The position numbers and the translations under genes are program-made. Below, in pieces: positions 45,505-54,890 of a stretch of DNA of 64,000 bases. The stretch is from Spirulina sp. CCY15215. GTDB taxonomy: Bacteria > Cyanobacteriota > Cyanobacteriia > Cyanobacteriales > Spirulinaceae. The stretch's first letter is position 1. Each line of letters begins with the position of its first letter. The stretch is from positions 24,113 through 88,112 of the forward strand of contig NZ_JACSWA010000469.1 in assembly GCF_016888125.1 (NCBI RefSeq), read 5' to 3'. The notes beneath the pieces were generated by a model. The model was not told the DNA's origin. It searched no databases and saw only the letters and a program-made list of their open reading frames with translations.

Positions 45505-45728
45505 TGCCAAAACTTCCAACCGTTACAGGTCAACAAACAATTAATGCTTTAGGAAAGATTGGATTTGAAACCATTCGCAAAAAAGGAAGCCATGTTCGGT
45601 TAAAACATGGGGATGGTGTAGCGATTACTATTCCAATTCACCGAGGCAAAAATTTAGGAAAGGGGTTATTAAGAAAAATTTTGCGAGATGCCGAATTAAC
45701 TGTTGACGAATTCATTGAACTTCTTTAA
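45504..45728 (+). CDS. hicA: HicA-type mRNA interferase toxin
   Basis: 74 residues from ATG 45504: LPTVTGQQTINALGKIGFE, RKKGSHVRLKHGDG with the catalytic His in GSHVRL, and ITIPIHRGKNLGKGLLRKIL. This double-stranded-RNA-binding-like fold cleaves mRNAs and tmRNA when freed from HicB. The gene order (antitoxin first) is the reverse of the E. coli hicAB arrangement but common in cyanobacteria. Confidence 0.9.
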   Translation: MPKLPTVTGQQTINALGKIGFETIRKKGSHVRLKHGDGVAITIPIHRGKNLGKGLLRKILRDAELTVDEFIELL

Positions 45729-45814
45729 TAGCTTTATCCAATATATTCTCTATTTTTTGAGTGAGATCCCATTGTCAAAAATTCAGTTCCTCTAACGAAA
45801 TTTATGGCGATCGC

Positions 45815-47146
45815 TTAAGATTCAGCCGCTAAGTTTTCAAACTTAGTTAATTCTGGTAAGAAAAGTAGTTTAATAGTTCCTGTGGGTCCATTACGATGTT
45901 TGGCAATAATAACCTCAGCAATATTGCGATCGGGTGAATCGGGATTATAGTAAGAATCGCGATATAACATAATGACTAAATCGGCATCTTGCTCGATCGA
46001 TCCGCTTTCGCGTAAGTCCGAAAGCATGGGACGCTTATTGGTACGAGATTCAACACCACGACTTAGCTGAGATAAAGCAATAACAGGTGCATTAATTTCC
46101 CTTGCTAAACCTTTCAGCGATCGCGTAATTTTCGCCAATTCTTGCACTCGATTATCTCCTCCTCCTTCCATTAATTGCAAATAATCGAGTAAAACTAAGC
46201 CAATTTTACCTCCTTGTTCCGCTTGCAAACGGCGAACTTCCGATCGCATTTGCATTACTGTTAAAGTAGCATTATCATCGATAAAAATAGGTAATTCTGC
46301 TAAATTTCCAATCGCTAAAGCAACGGATTCCATTTCAGTTTGAGTAATACGTCCCGATCGCAAGCGGTTGCTCTCAATTTTTGCTTCTGAAGCTAATAAT
46401 CGCTGAACTAATTGTTCTTTTGACATTTCCAAACTAAATATTGCCACGGGAAGTTGATGTTGTTGGGCAATATTTGCAGCAATATTTAAAGCCAAAGCTG
46501 TTTTTCCCATTGAAGGCCGTCCCGCCAATACAATTAAATCAGATTTTTGAAAACCACTGGTCATAGCATCTAAGTCATAAAAATCGCAAGCTAGTCCAGG
46601 TAATGCAGTTTCTTGTTGCAGATTTTCCAGTTCATCAAATGTATAAATGAGAGTCTCTGCAATGGGTGTTAATCCTTGTTTGGGACGCTTTTGTGTTAGC
46701 CCAAATACCTTCTGTTCTGATTTATCTAAAACAACCTCTAATTCTAAAGTGGTATCGTAGCCTAATTCAGTAATTTCATGGCTTACTCCAATCAATTGAC
46801 GGCGCGTATATTTATCCATCACTAAAATAGCATAGCGATCGATATTCACTGCCGAAACTGTTCTTTCTACTAATTGAGCAAGTTTGCTTGTTCCACCAAT
46901 AATATCTAATTTTCCTTGGTCTTGTAACCAACTGGTTACGGTCATTAAATCTGTGGGTTTCCCATCTCGATATAATGCTAATGCTGCTTGATAAATTTCC
47001 GTATGAACGCTAATGTAAAATGCCTCGGGAATGATAACATCAGCAACTCGTCCCATTGCTTCGGGATCGAGCAAAATTCCTCCTAAAATAGACTCTTCTG
47101 CTTCAACATTTTGAGGGGGTAAAGAATTTCCGGCGGGATCGAGCAT
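45815..47146 (-). CDS. dnaB: Replicative DNA helicase DnaB
   Basis: 443 residues. N-terminal domain (about 1-110; LPPQNVEAEESILGGILLDP) and RecA-like helicase domain (Walker A LAGRPSMGKTALALNIA; LVLLDYLQLM; QLSRGVESR). It is the hexameric 5'-3' helicase at the replication fork. No intein is present, although many cyanobacterial dnaB genes have one. The start is ATG 47146; the gene is divergent from the MAPEG gene with 39 bases between. Confidence 0.97.
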   Translation of the reverse strand: MLDPAGNSLPPQNVEAEESILGGILLDPEAMGRVADVIIPEAFYISVHTEIYQAALALYRDGKPTDLMTVTSWLQDQGKLDIIGGTSKLAQLVERTVSAVNIDRYAILVMDKYTRRQLIGVSHEITELGYDTTLELEVVLDKSEQKVFGLTQKRPKQGLTPIAETLIYTFDELENLQQETALPGLACDFYDLDAMTSGFQKSDLIVLAGRPSMGKTALALNIAANIAQQHQLPVAIFSLEMSKEQLVQRLLASEAKIESNRLRSGRITQTEMESVALAIGNLAELPIFIDDNATLTVMQMRSEVRRLQAEQGGKIGLVLLDYLQLMEGGGDNRVQELAKITRSLKGLAREINAPVIALSQLSRGVESRTNKRPMLSDLRESGSIEQDADLVIMLYRDSYYNPDSPDRNIAEVIIAKHRNGPTGTIKLLFLPELTKFENLAAES

Positions 47147-47185
47147 TAGTCGTACAATAGTTCTTGTTCCTAAATTAGCAAAAAA

Positions 47186-47584
47186 ATGCCCATAATGACA
47201 CCTGATTTAATTTGTTTATTGATTTTGGCACTCTGGTCAATTCCTCTCAACCATGCCCCTGCATTGGGTCGCATTCAGGCTGGAGGAGTAGAATGGGGTT
47301 TGGGTAATCGCGAAACCACTCCCAGTGTACCTCCTTGGGTAGGACGTGCCGATCGCGCCAAGCAAAACCACCATGATAATTTAGCGGCGATCGCGATCGT
47401 GATTCTCATCGCGCAAGTTACGGGACAAACTGATGGAATTACCGCGATCGCTTCGGTGGCGATCGTTGTTCTGCGAATTCTTCACAGTTTGAGTTACATT
47501 TTCGGTATTACCGTAATACGAACTCTTGCTTATGCTGGTTCTTTATTGGCACTGGGAATCATTGTTTTGCGGCTTTTTATTTAA
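47186..47584 (+). CDS. MAPEG-family membrane protein
   Basis: 132 residues with four hydrophobic segments (about 6-20, 66-82, 86-104, 112-130). The family motif region is WVGRADRAKQNHHDNLAAIA, matching the RA..N..EN-type glutathione-binding signature in modified form. MAPEG proteins include glutathione transferases/peroxidases and prostaglandin E synthase; the substrate here is unknown. An alternative start is ATG 47195. Confidence 0.82.
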   Translation: MPIMTPDLICLLILALWSIPLNHAPALGRIQAGGVEWGLGNRETTPSVPPWVGRADRAKQNHHDNLAAIAIVILIAQVTGQTDGITAIASVAIVVLRILHSLSYIFGITVIRTLAYAGSLLALGIIVLRLFI

Positions 47585-48186
47585 CGAGGAAGTACATCGT
47601 TTAAACAAAATTTCAGGTTAGGTAAACTGGGAGAGGCGATCGCCTCTCTCAAGCGAAATTGTTGTTGAGAATAATCTTCTCCAATGAGTTGACAAACCGT
47701 AAAGGTAGGTTGTTTGGGACGACCGATAAAAGCAATTCCCCCTAATCCTCGATAATCAACAATCCAATATTCGGGAATTCCGAGAAGTGCGTATTCTTCG
47801 ACTTTTCTCGCATAATCGTTTTCCCAATTGCTACTAACCACTTCAACTACCAATTTAAGAGAACTTCCGAGAGTAATTACAGGTTCTTTTTCCCAAAGCG
47901 GTTCGCTACTGAGAACGGTTTCATCTAAGACAACAATATCAGGACGACGGGCTGTTATTGCCTCAGCTAAAGGACGAATTAAGCAAGTACGAGGAATAAC
48001 CCAAGGTAGTTGTTGAGTCATGATTTCTTTGCCAATTTGGGTGGCAACTTTACCGCTAACAGTTTCGTGAGATCCCGTTGGTTCCATATCAATGAGTTCT
48101 CCATCGGCTAATTCATAACGGGGATCGTTCCCATATTGGCTGAGAAAATCTGCAAAGGTTAGAGTTTTTGAAGCAGTATAAGTCAT
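47581..48186 (-). CDS. Uma2-family PD-(D/E)XK protein, second copy
   Basis: 201 residues from ATG 48186 (MTYTASKTLTFADFLSQYG). The frame continues to ATG 48204, but those codons lie in a dispersed repeat shared with 63903. Motifs: RYELADGELIDMEPTG, RPDIVVLDE, LVVEVVSSNWENDYARKVEEY with the catalytic Glu...Lys, and GIPEYWIVDYRGL. It overlaps the convergent MAPEG gene by four bases. No cargo or partner can be assigned. Confidence 0.87.
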   Translation of the reverse strand: MTYTASKTLTFADFLSQYGNDPRYELADGELIDMEPTGSHETVSGKVATQIGKEIMTQQLPWVIPRTCLIRPLAEAITARRPDIVVLDETVLSSEPLWEKEPVITLGSSLKLVVEVVSSNWENDYARKVEEYALLGIPEYWIVDYRGLGGIAFIGRPKQPTFTVCQLIGEDYSQQQFRLREAIASPSLPNLKFCLNDVLPR

Positions 48187-48195
48187 TCTTTTTTT

Positions 48196-48301
48196 GGGGT
48201 GCATCTCAAAGTTGCAAATTTACAACATTGTTCCGAATAATTAGAGCTAGGGAGCTACAATAAACCATAATGGGGGTAGTGCGAGCATCTTGCTCGCTAG
48301 T
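48196..48301. repeat. Dispersed element, copy D
   Basis: One end is GGGGTGCATCTCA (48196-48208). The other part, from 48255, reads CTACAATAAACCATAATGGG, then GGTAGTGCGAGCATCTTGCT and CGCTAG. Both blocks recur in inverted order and orientation in the element at 63903-64000, and the GTAGTG/GCGAGC layout is related to the elements at 2973 and 50301. It provides the leader of the second Uma2 gene. Confidence 0.65.
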
Positions 48302-48369
48302 TCCACAGGAAATCGAGGGGAAGGTACGCTACAAACTTCATTTTTACCCTTTTTCTGTTCCTTGTTCCT

Positions 48370-49953
48370 TTAAGTTAATGCAACCAATTCTTTACGAAGA
48401 TTATCTTTTTTATCTCCCATTGGTGCATTGAGTGCTTCTTCTAAGGATGCGCTTCCGAGACGTTCTTCTAAAATCTTCAGGGTTTCTCGTCCAAAATCAT
48501 TAGGATTTTGTTGCCATGCTTGCAAGCAAACTTCCCCAAAATATGATCCTAATGGTTCAGGGTTCCAAAGCAATTTTCGTGCTGTCCAAGGCATAACACT
48601 CATAGGATTATAACCAGGCTTGAGAATCTCTTTTTTAAAAGCATATCCTTCTAAATGAGTGTGGGGTTGCAAACCAATAAAAAAGATAGCGGGTTCGACT
48701 TTATCTACACCAAAAATGTTTTCTAATTCTCGATGATAAGCTATCGTTTGACGAATCGTATCGAAGGTTTCATCTATGACATTAAAAGAATAGTTTACAG
48801 AAACAACATCATTAAAACCTGCTGCTTTTAAATCCCGACAATTTTGTAAAACTGTCCGCAAATTGTATCCCATTCGCATCTTCCGAACTAATTCTTGAGA
48901 ACCACTGGTAATGCCAATCTCAAAATAATTCATCCCTGTTTTAACCATCAGATCGCATAATTCTGGGGTTAAATTATCGGCGCGAATATAAGCAGCCCAA
49001 TGAATATCCTGCATTTCTGAAGCAGAGATTTTCTCTAATAGTTCGATCGCGTCATCAATATATTTTTTAGCAGGAATAAATTGAGCATCTGTAAACCAAA
49101 AATTGCGAACACCGCGATCGTACAATTGACGCATTTCTGCAACGACTTCATCAGCAGGATTAATCCGTACCTGTTTGCCTTCAACAACGGTATAAATACA
49201 ATAACAACAATTATGAGGACAACCGCGCTTTGTTTGTACGCCGATATAAAAATCATTTTCTTGCAAATAATAGCTAAATTCCGGCCAAATCTTAGCGATA
49301 TAATCGTAGTTGCAAGCTGTTTTCTCGATCGCCGTTGGGGTTTCGTGAATCATGCGATCGCGGGGCTTTGTTTCCCCAACAATATAACATCGCTCTGCAC
49401 TTATATCTTCTCCTTTTAATAAGCGTTCGAGCAATACTTCTCCTTCTCCTACAGACACAATTGTTCCTTTGGGAAGCGCCTTCTCAATTTGCTCATAAAA
49501 AACACTGACAGCACCTCCACCAACCACAACACGAACACTTTGGTGATAGCGTTTAGCCCGTTGCAATCCGCGTTTAATTAAGCCAAAATTGCGCCATAAT
49601 TCCCCATAATAGGCACTCACCACCTTTAAGCCCCCCAAGGCTCCTCGCAAGCGAATGAGAGGGTTTTTGGCATAGTACACCTCGAAGGCCATTTGCAGGG
49701 GATTGCCGCCGCGTCCTCCCACTGGGGCGTAAATTTGGATATCTCGCCAAGAGAAAACCAGCAAATTAGGCTGAAACTCGTCGATCGCCCGATCTAAGGC
49801 TCCATTGAATTCTACTGGTGGTACCGTTCCTAAATCAAAGATGCGCTGTTGCAGATCTGGAAAAATCTTCCCCATGCGATCGGCGAGATAGACGACACCA
49901 ATGGGAAAAATAGGATTGCAGGGAAGACGAACGTAAAGAATTTTCGAGGACAT
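48370..49953 (-). CDS. B12-binding-domain radical SAM protein (photosystem II high-light type)
   Basis: 527 residues. An N-terminal cobalamin-binding-like domain (about 1-190; PLIRLRGALGGLKVV, RVVVGGGAVSVFY) precedes a radical SAM barrel with the cluster motif RGCPHNCCYCIY (CxxxCxxC). The N-terminus ILYVRLPCNPIFPIGVVYLA is highly characteristic of the cyanobacterial group annotated as photosystem II high-light acclimation radical SAM protein; I recall that name without being able to check it. The reaction is unknown. The start is ATG 49953. A single-gene unit with no partner nearby. Confidence 0.8.
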   Translation of the reverse strand: MSSKILYVRLPCNPIFPIGVVYLADRMGKIFPDLQQRIFDLGTVPPVEFNGALDRAIDEFQPNLLVFSWRDIQIYAPVGGRGGNPLQMAFEVYYAKNPLIRLRGALGGLKVVSAYYGELWRNFGLIKRGLQRAKRYHQSVRVVVGGGAVSVFYEQIEKALPKGTIVSVGEGEVLLERLLKGEDISAERCYIVGETKPRDRMIHETPTAIEKTACNYDYIAKIWPEFSYYLQENDFYIGVQTKRGCPHNCCYCIYTVVEGKQVRINPADEVVAEMRQLYDRGVRNFWFTDAQFIPAKKYIDDAIELLEKISASEMQDIHWAAYIRADNLTPELCDLMVKTGMNYFEIGITSGSQELVRKMRMGYNLRTVLQNCRDLKAAGFNDVVSVNYSFNVIDETFDTIRQTIAYHRELENIFGVDKVEPAIFFIGLQPHTHLEGYAFKKEILKPGYNPMSVMPWTARKLLWNPEPLGSYFGEVCLQAWQQNPNDFGRETLKILEERLGSASLEEALNAPMGDKKDNLRKELVALT

Positions 49954-50300
49954 TATTAAGAAAATATTAAGAAATTGAGGCTAAGATGAATTGTAAAATT
50001 TATTTACATAAGTTAACTTTAGCGTTTTTCCTTACTCCTATCAACTTTATCAAGAAGAGAGTAAGATTGATAAACATGAGGGATCGAAGGAATTAGAGCG
50101 CGATCGCCACAGGGATCGAAGAAAATAGACAAAAAAAGAGAGAACGGGTCAAGATAACCTCAATTTCTAGCCAAGACGGCCTATAATACCCAGATTTTTG
50201 AGCTTTTCCCCTCTCTCTCGAGCAGGAAAAATGAGATCGGTAGTCCTGTTTACAGCAGGTGGGGATCGCAAAATGTTAAGTTAAATATAGATGGGGCTTG

Positions 50301-50423
50301 CACATTAGCGGTCAAGATGCCTGCACTACTATCACGAGAGAATACGGTAGTGGGATCGTCTCCCTCCTTAACTGTGTAACTTAACTGTGTAACTTAACTG
50401 TGTAAGTAACTGTGTAAGTCCTA
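50301..50423. repeat. Dispersed hairpin-rich element, copy C, with its own tail expansion
   Basis: CATTAGCGGTCAAGATGCCT, GCACTACTATCACGAGAGAA and TACGGTAGTGGGATCGTCTC match the element at 2973-3062 with a few changes. The tail is then expanded differently: ACTGTGTAACTTA units of 13 bases, about four copies (50370-50423), ending GTAAGTCCT. The rest of the 513-base gap 49954-50466 shows no gene. Confidence 0.75.
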
Positions 50424-50466
50424 TGAATAATGAAATAGTAAACACCTATATAACCTATCACTCATC

Positions 50467-50868
50467 ATGTCTCAAATCCTCGACCCCATCCCCAACAACA
50501 CCGAAGAACCTGTCTTATGCTGCTATGTTAACGCGACCAGCCAGATTCAAATTGCTCGTATTACCAATCTTCCCAATTGGTACTTTGAAAGAGTCGTTTT
50601 TCCTGGACAGCGTTTAGTTTTTGAAGCTCTACCGGAAGCCCTTCTAGAAATTCACTCGGGCATGATGGCGAGTGCAATTCTTTCCGATACTATTCCTTGT
50701 AAACGCCTGCGAGTTAATCAAGAGCCAGAGGAATCAGAGGAAGCTGAAGCAGCTGAAGCAATAAGCCTTTCAGTACAGGATACCTCAGAGGGTGAATCAG
50801 AGGGTAAAACTGTCGCTCTAGAATTCTCCGAAGCTGTGCAAAAAAAAGCAGCCGTTGTAGTCGTCTAA
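50467..50868 (+). CDS. DUF1830 protein with Glu/Ala-rich tail
   Basis: 133 residues. The first 75 form a DUF1830 domain (ILDPIPNNTEEPVLCCYVNA, TNLPNWYFERVVFPGQRLVF, MMASAILSDTIPCKRLRV), a small cyanobacteria-specific family. The tail is acidic (EEPEESEEAEAAEA...). Its function is unknown. A bidirectional terminator follows. Confidence 0.85.
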   Translation: MSQILDPIPNNTEEPVLCCYVNATSQIQIARITNLPNWYFERVVFPGQRLVFEALPEALLEIHSGMMASAILSDTIPCKRLRVNQEPEESEEAEAAEAISLSVQDTSEGESEGKTVALEFSEAVQKKAAVVVV

Positions 50869-50901
50869 AAAGATTAACGGAACAGATAATTCTCATAAAT
50901 C

Positions 50902-50938
50902 AAAGAAAGCATGAACACTATGTTCATGCTTTCTTTTT
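50902..50938. terminator. Strong bidirectional terminator between DUF1830 and the porin
   Basis: AAAGAAAGCATGAACA at 50902-50917 and TGTTCATGCTTTCTTT at 50921-50936 form a perfect 16-bp stem with a three-base loop, flanked by T-run on the + side and A-rich sequence on the other. It serves the convergent DUF1830 and porin genes. Confidence 0.92.
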
Positions 50939-50956
50939 AGGCGATCGCCCCACTTC

Positions 50957-52915
50957 TTAGAATTTCAAAAGGGTGCGAATCATACCCGCAAAGATAGTGT
51001 CATTGTTGGGATTCCCATTAGGATTAAATACCGCATAAATTGCAGGTGCAATTTGGATATTATCAGTGAGAGGGAAACGATATTCAAGGTTCGCCATGTA
51101 GGCGGGAGAGCGATCGCTGGGTCCGTTGTCAGCACTCGCGAGGTAAGGAAGCATCCCAAAACCTGCAACAATCACATCGTTTTCTTTGAACAGATCTGGG
51201 AAAGCCAAGTTCAATCCCCAAGTCCACATATCTGCGTTATCGCCCTTGCGAACTCCTGACTCGGCGACCCCATTCAGATAGCCGAGATAACCGCTAATGT
51301 TAAAGTCATCAGAGACATCCCATGTTCCGGCAAAATGGTAGTGATTGGCGGAAGTTGCTGATTCTCGAATGTTCCCGTTACTATCTACCCAGATGAAGGG
51401 GGATTGGCCTAAAACACTAGCAGTAGTGGATAGGACAATATTCTCCGCCGTGCGAAAACCACCAGGAGCATAACTACGAGCATAAGCAAAAGCAAGTTTA
51501 ACATCATCGCCGACCTTGACATTAAGTTGGATCGGCAGGATGAAGGATCCCCCAAACAACCCCTTATTTGCATCATTCGCATTTTGGGCGATGTAGGCAA
51601 TATCTAGCCCCAACATCTTATTGAAGCGAATATTTGCACCAACGGCTGCCCCAGGAATGCCTTGACTTTCAAACAGCAAGTTATTGTAAGCCAATCCTAG
51701 GGGAATTCCGGTTAAGGCGTAGGGGGAAGTCGAATGAGAGTCAATAATGTCATCAAGGACGATTTGAGAGGCTCCAACATGAAGTACAACGTTATCACTC
51801 GCAGGGAAGCGATAATGAACCTTGTTGATATTTACATCATCATCGGCGCGGAAACCGTAGAAGTTAGGAACACTTTGTTCTGTTCCTGTCCCGAATCGCT
51901 TTAAGTTTTGTAAGTTGCGAGCTTGAAGTCGAACCCGTAGGAGATCGCGCCCCGTGAAGCTAGTATCGAAGGCTAAACGCGCTCGATAACCAAAGGCTAA
52001 GGCATTATTGCGATCGCGGTTGAAGTCATCGGCTTGAGTATTCGATCCCCCGGCACTGTTTTGGGTGTCGTTAATAATATCGAGGTCGCTCAAAAATGTC
52101 TGGATTTGTGTCGCACTCAAATTATTAGCGAGGTTGAAGGCTGCATCGGCTGAGTTAACCAACTGTCCCATCGTGATCGAGTCAACAACCCCCAATCCCT
52201 GAAACAATCCCAACATATTGTTGCGATCGATGATTTGAGCAAAGGAGGAAGCGGCTGCTGCACTGCTCAAATTCCCATTAAAGCCATTCAATACGGACAG
52301 ATCATTGTAGTCGGCATTATCCATGCCGTAAATCTTGGCGCGATCGCCCGTGGCGATGTCCAAATTGGTCATCATCACACCATTTAATTTGGTGGTGGTG
52401 GAGAATTGGTTATCTTCTAAAAAGGCAACTCGTCCTTCTAAGTTATCGACGCGAACCCCGAGGAGTGCCAATTCTTGTTCAAATTCTTCCATCAAACGAC
52501 GCAGAACCGCTAAGTCTTCCCGCGTCGCAAACTCAGCCGTGGTTTCAGCAATCAAGCGCTCGATTTGTTGCAAACAGGCGTTTAAACCGGCTGCAAATTC
52601 GTAGCGAGTCAGAGCGCGATTGCCGCGATAGGTTCCGTTGGGATAGCCTTTGAGACAATCGTAACGTTGCACCAAATCATCTAAGGCTTGGAAAGCCCAA
52701 TCTCCAGGGGATACATCGCTGAATTTCGAGGCTCCAGTAAATTGAGCTTCGGTATCCTCTACAAAGGGTTCTTCCATTTCTAGGCTGTAGCTTTCGACTT
52801 GCTGCAAAAGGTCGCCAGTAGAAGAATCTGCAAAAGCAGCATTGCCCGAGCTAACAAGACACAAGCCGAGAGTAGCGGAACCGGCTAATAAAGACGTTCT
52901 TAGAATTTTAGACAT
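50957..52915 (-). CDS. Iron-uptake-type outer-membrane porin (SLH plus OprB)
   Basis: 652 residues. Signal peptide (SLLAGSATLGLCLVSSGNAA), then one SLH domain (about 65-120; SDVSPGDWAFQALDDLVQRY, NRALTRYEFAAGLNACLQQI), a coiled coil (about 125-175; LAVLRRLMEEFEQELALLGV) and a carbohydrate-selective OprB-type beta barrel ending LEYRFPLTDNIQIAP and a C-terminal Phe. The family dominates the cyanobacterial outer membrane and is implicated in iron uptake. The stretch 52916-53259 (344 bases) between it and the ligase gene is a divergent promoter region; I see no other element there. Confidence 0.92.
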   Translation of the reverse strand: MSKILRTSLLAGSATLGLCLVSSGNAAFADSSTGDLLQQVESYSLEMEEPFVEDTEAQFTGASKFSDVSPGDWAFQALDDLVQRYDCLKGYPNGTYRGNRALTRYEFAAGLNACLQQIERLIAETTAEFATREDLAVLRRLMEEFEQELALLGVRVDNLEGRVAFLEDNQFSTTTKLNGVMMTNLDIATGDRAKIYGMDNADYNDLSVLNGFNGNLSSAAAASSFAQIIDRNNMLGLFQGLGVVDSITMGQLVNSADAAFNLANNLSATQIQTFLSDLDIINDTQNSAGGSNTQADDFNRDRNNALAFGYRARLAFDTSFTGRDLLRVRLQARNLQNLKRFGTGTEQSVPNFYGFRADDDVNINKVHYRFPASDNVVLHVGASQIVLDDIIDSHSTSPYALTGIPLGLAYNNLLFESQGIPGAAVGANIRFNKMLGLDIAYIAQNANDANKGLFGGSFILPIQLNVKVGDDVKLAFAYARSYAPGGFRTAENIVLSTTASVLGQSPFIWVDSNGNIRESATSANHYHFAGTWDVSDDFNISGYLGYLNGVAESGVRKGDNADMWTWGLNLAFPDLFKENDVIVAGFGMLPYLASADNGPSDRSPAYMANLEYRFPLTDNIQIAPAIYAVFNPNGNPNNDTIFAGMIRTLLKF

Positions 52916-53259
52916 TTGATTGACTCCTCACACTTAACCATAAAGTATTGAAAACTAACTGACTGAAAAGAATTTGAAGTTTCGTTCCCAACATTTGCCT
53001 CACAGCATACCGTAAATTCCTCCAATTGGGAAGATCGATCGGAATTTTTCAAGTCGCTAATTTGTAGACGGTTGCCTTAAACAATTTCTTTGCGAGGGTT
53101 CAATTCCTGATTAGGATAGACTTTTGGGGCAAAAAAGAACAAAAAAACTGTCAAGAAACTGCGATAACTGAGTCTCCGGGGGTTTACGAATCAACTTCAA
53201 GATGCCAGAATTTATGGAGCATAGATTTATCGACTCGGGTCATCATCAATAATGACGGC

Positions 53260-54729
53260 ATGAAATTTATCAACCATTCTTTGTCAACTCAAGTGCTGAC
53301 AGATGGACAGCTAACCCTTTCTTACTCAAAAATTACCCCAGTTTTTGAGGAACTCGATCGCTTTTTTGGCGATCGCAATATTGATCGCGGCGATCGGCTG
53401 GCCTTAGAGTGCGTTAATTCCGTCCCCTGTGCTTTAGTTTTGTTATATTTGCTCGAAAGGGAGTACAGTTTTCTCTTGTTTTCGAGAGCCGCCAATACTT
53501 CCGAGGAGAATAAGCCAGAAATTCCGCCTTTTTGTCATTATGGCTTGCAGATCGATAGTTCTCCAGAAGCTCCAGAAACAGAAAGCGAGATACTTTTTCA
53601 TCGCGATCGCGGGTTGAAAATCTGGGAAAATTCCCTCTGGATGGGGAAAAATTCCTCCTCGGAGGAGTTAAAACCGACGCTCTATTTACGAACTTCGGGC
53701 AGTACGGGGAATCCCAAACTGGTCGCCCATTCTCATGCTAATTTGCGAAACAATATTCTGAACTGTGCAGAACGCTTAAATTTAAGGAGTGGCGATCGCA
53801 TTGCCATTCCTGTCCCTATTTTTCATCTGTATGGTTTGGGTGCAGGATTTCTACCTGGGGTGATGGTTGGCGCGTCCATCGACCTACAAAAAGGGGCGAA
53901 TTTACTGAGATATTTGCAGAGGGAACGAGAATTCAATCCCAATGTTGCCTTTATGACTCCCATTTTTTGCGAAACTCTATTGCGGGGTCGTCGATCGCCC
54001 AGACCTTATAAATTAACCGTTGCTGCGGGCGATCGCGTTCGAGAAGATACCTTTAAGCAGTATAATGATCGATTTGGTTGCTTAGTTAAATTGTACGGCA
54101 GCACCGAAATGGGGGCGATCGCCGCCGGGAGTCCCGATGATACTCTAGAAGTCCGCGATCGCACCGTTGGACAGCCTATGCCAGGAGTCCAAATGCGTCT
54201 AGAAGAGCAATCCTTTGAAAATATAGAAGAAATGGAAGGTACAGGAGAACTATGGTGCAAACACAACTGCGGATTTGAGGGCTATATTGACGAAAAAGGA
54301 AATCCTCTCTTATCAGAAACTGGAGATTGGTTTCGGACAAAAGATTTTGGACGTATAGGGAAAGACGGTTTGGAGGTGATAGGCCGATGCGATCATAGCG
54401 TCAATCGAAATGGACTCCTCGTCTTCTTTACTGATGTTGAAAAAGCGATCGAAAGTATCGCCGGAATTGAAAAAGTTGTTGTTGTTTCTAAAGGGGAAAG
54501 TCAACGCGGTAAAAAATTATTTGCTTATTGTATTCCGGCCAAAGATACAAAGGTCGAAGTTATAGCTACAGATATCCGTTCTCATTGTTTCGATCTATTG
54601 CCAAGGCACGCCATTCCTGATGAGATTATTATCGAAAAAACTTTACCTTTATTGCCCAATGGGAAAGTCGATCGTCAAAAATTAACGCAAAAGGTAGATT
54701 GGGATACAATTCACCAAAACAACACTTAA
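53260..54729 (+). CDS. Acyl/aryl-AMP ligase of the ANL superfamily, cluster gene 1
   Basis: 489 residues. The P-loop is LRTSGSTGNPKLVAHSH. A5 motif YGSTEMGA. A7 TGDWFRTKDFG. A10 LLPNGKVDRQKL with the catalytic Lys. The N-terminal ~100 residues are shorter and less conserved than in typical acyl-CoA synthetases. It should activate a carboxylic acid with ATP and load it on a thiol. The free carrier protein encoded next (162 bases downstream) is the obvious acceptor. The acid is not readable. First gene of the seven-gene + strand cluster. Confidence 0.85.
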   Translation: MKFINHSLSTQVLTDGQLTLSYSKITPVFEELDRFFGDRNIDRGDRLALECVNSVPCALVLLYLLEREYSFLLFSRAANTSEENKPEIPPFCHYGLQIDSSPEAPETESEILFHRDRGLKIWENSLWMGKNSSSEELKPTLYLRTSGSTGNPKLVAHSHANLRNNILNCAERLNLRSGDRIAIPVPIFHLYGLGAGFLPGVMVGASIDLQKGANLLRYLQREREFNPNVAFMTPIFCETLLRGRRSPRPYKLTVAAGDRVREDTFKQYNDRFGCLVKLYGSTEMGAIAAGSPDDTLEVRDRTVGQPMPGVQMRLEEQSFENIEEMEGTGELWCKHNCGFEGYIDEKGNPLLSETGDWFRTKDFGRIGKDGLEVIGRCDHSVNRNGLLVFFTDVEKAIESIAGIEKVVVVSKGESQRGKKLFAYCIPAKDTKVEVIATDIRSHCFDLLPRHAIPDEIIIEKTLPLLPNGKVDRQKLTQKVDWDTIHQNNT

Positions 54730-54820
54730 AAAACTGTTACAATTCCATTATTATTGTCGAAAACTTGCTATAAAGAAGTCGAGCCAATGTAGTTCTAGGC
54801 AATTCAACTCTAGAGATGGC

Positions 54821-54856
54821 CTTGATTCGCCTTGATTCGCCTTGATTCGCCTTGAT
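54821..54856 (+). repeat. 10-bp tandem repeat before the carrier-protein gene
   Basis: CTTGATTCGC three times (54821-54850) followed by a partial CTTGAT. It lies 35 bases upstream of the carrier-protein start and ends just before the ribosome-binding GAGAAGGA. The codon region just downstream also carries a short tandem (ATGGACAAAACCGCT-type), so this leader is repeat-prone. Confidence 0.85.
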
Positions 54857-54890
54857 GAACGACAACACATTTATTTTGAGAAGGATTGTT

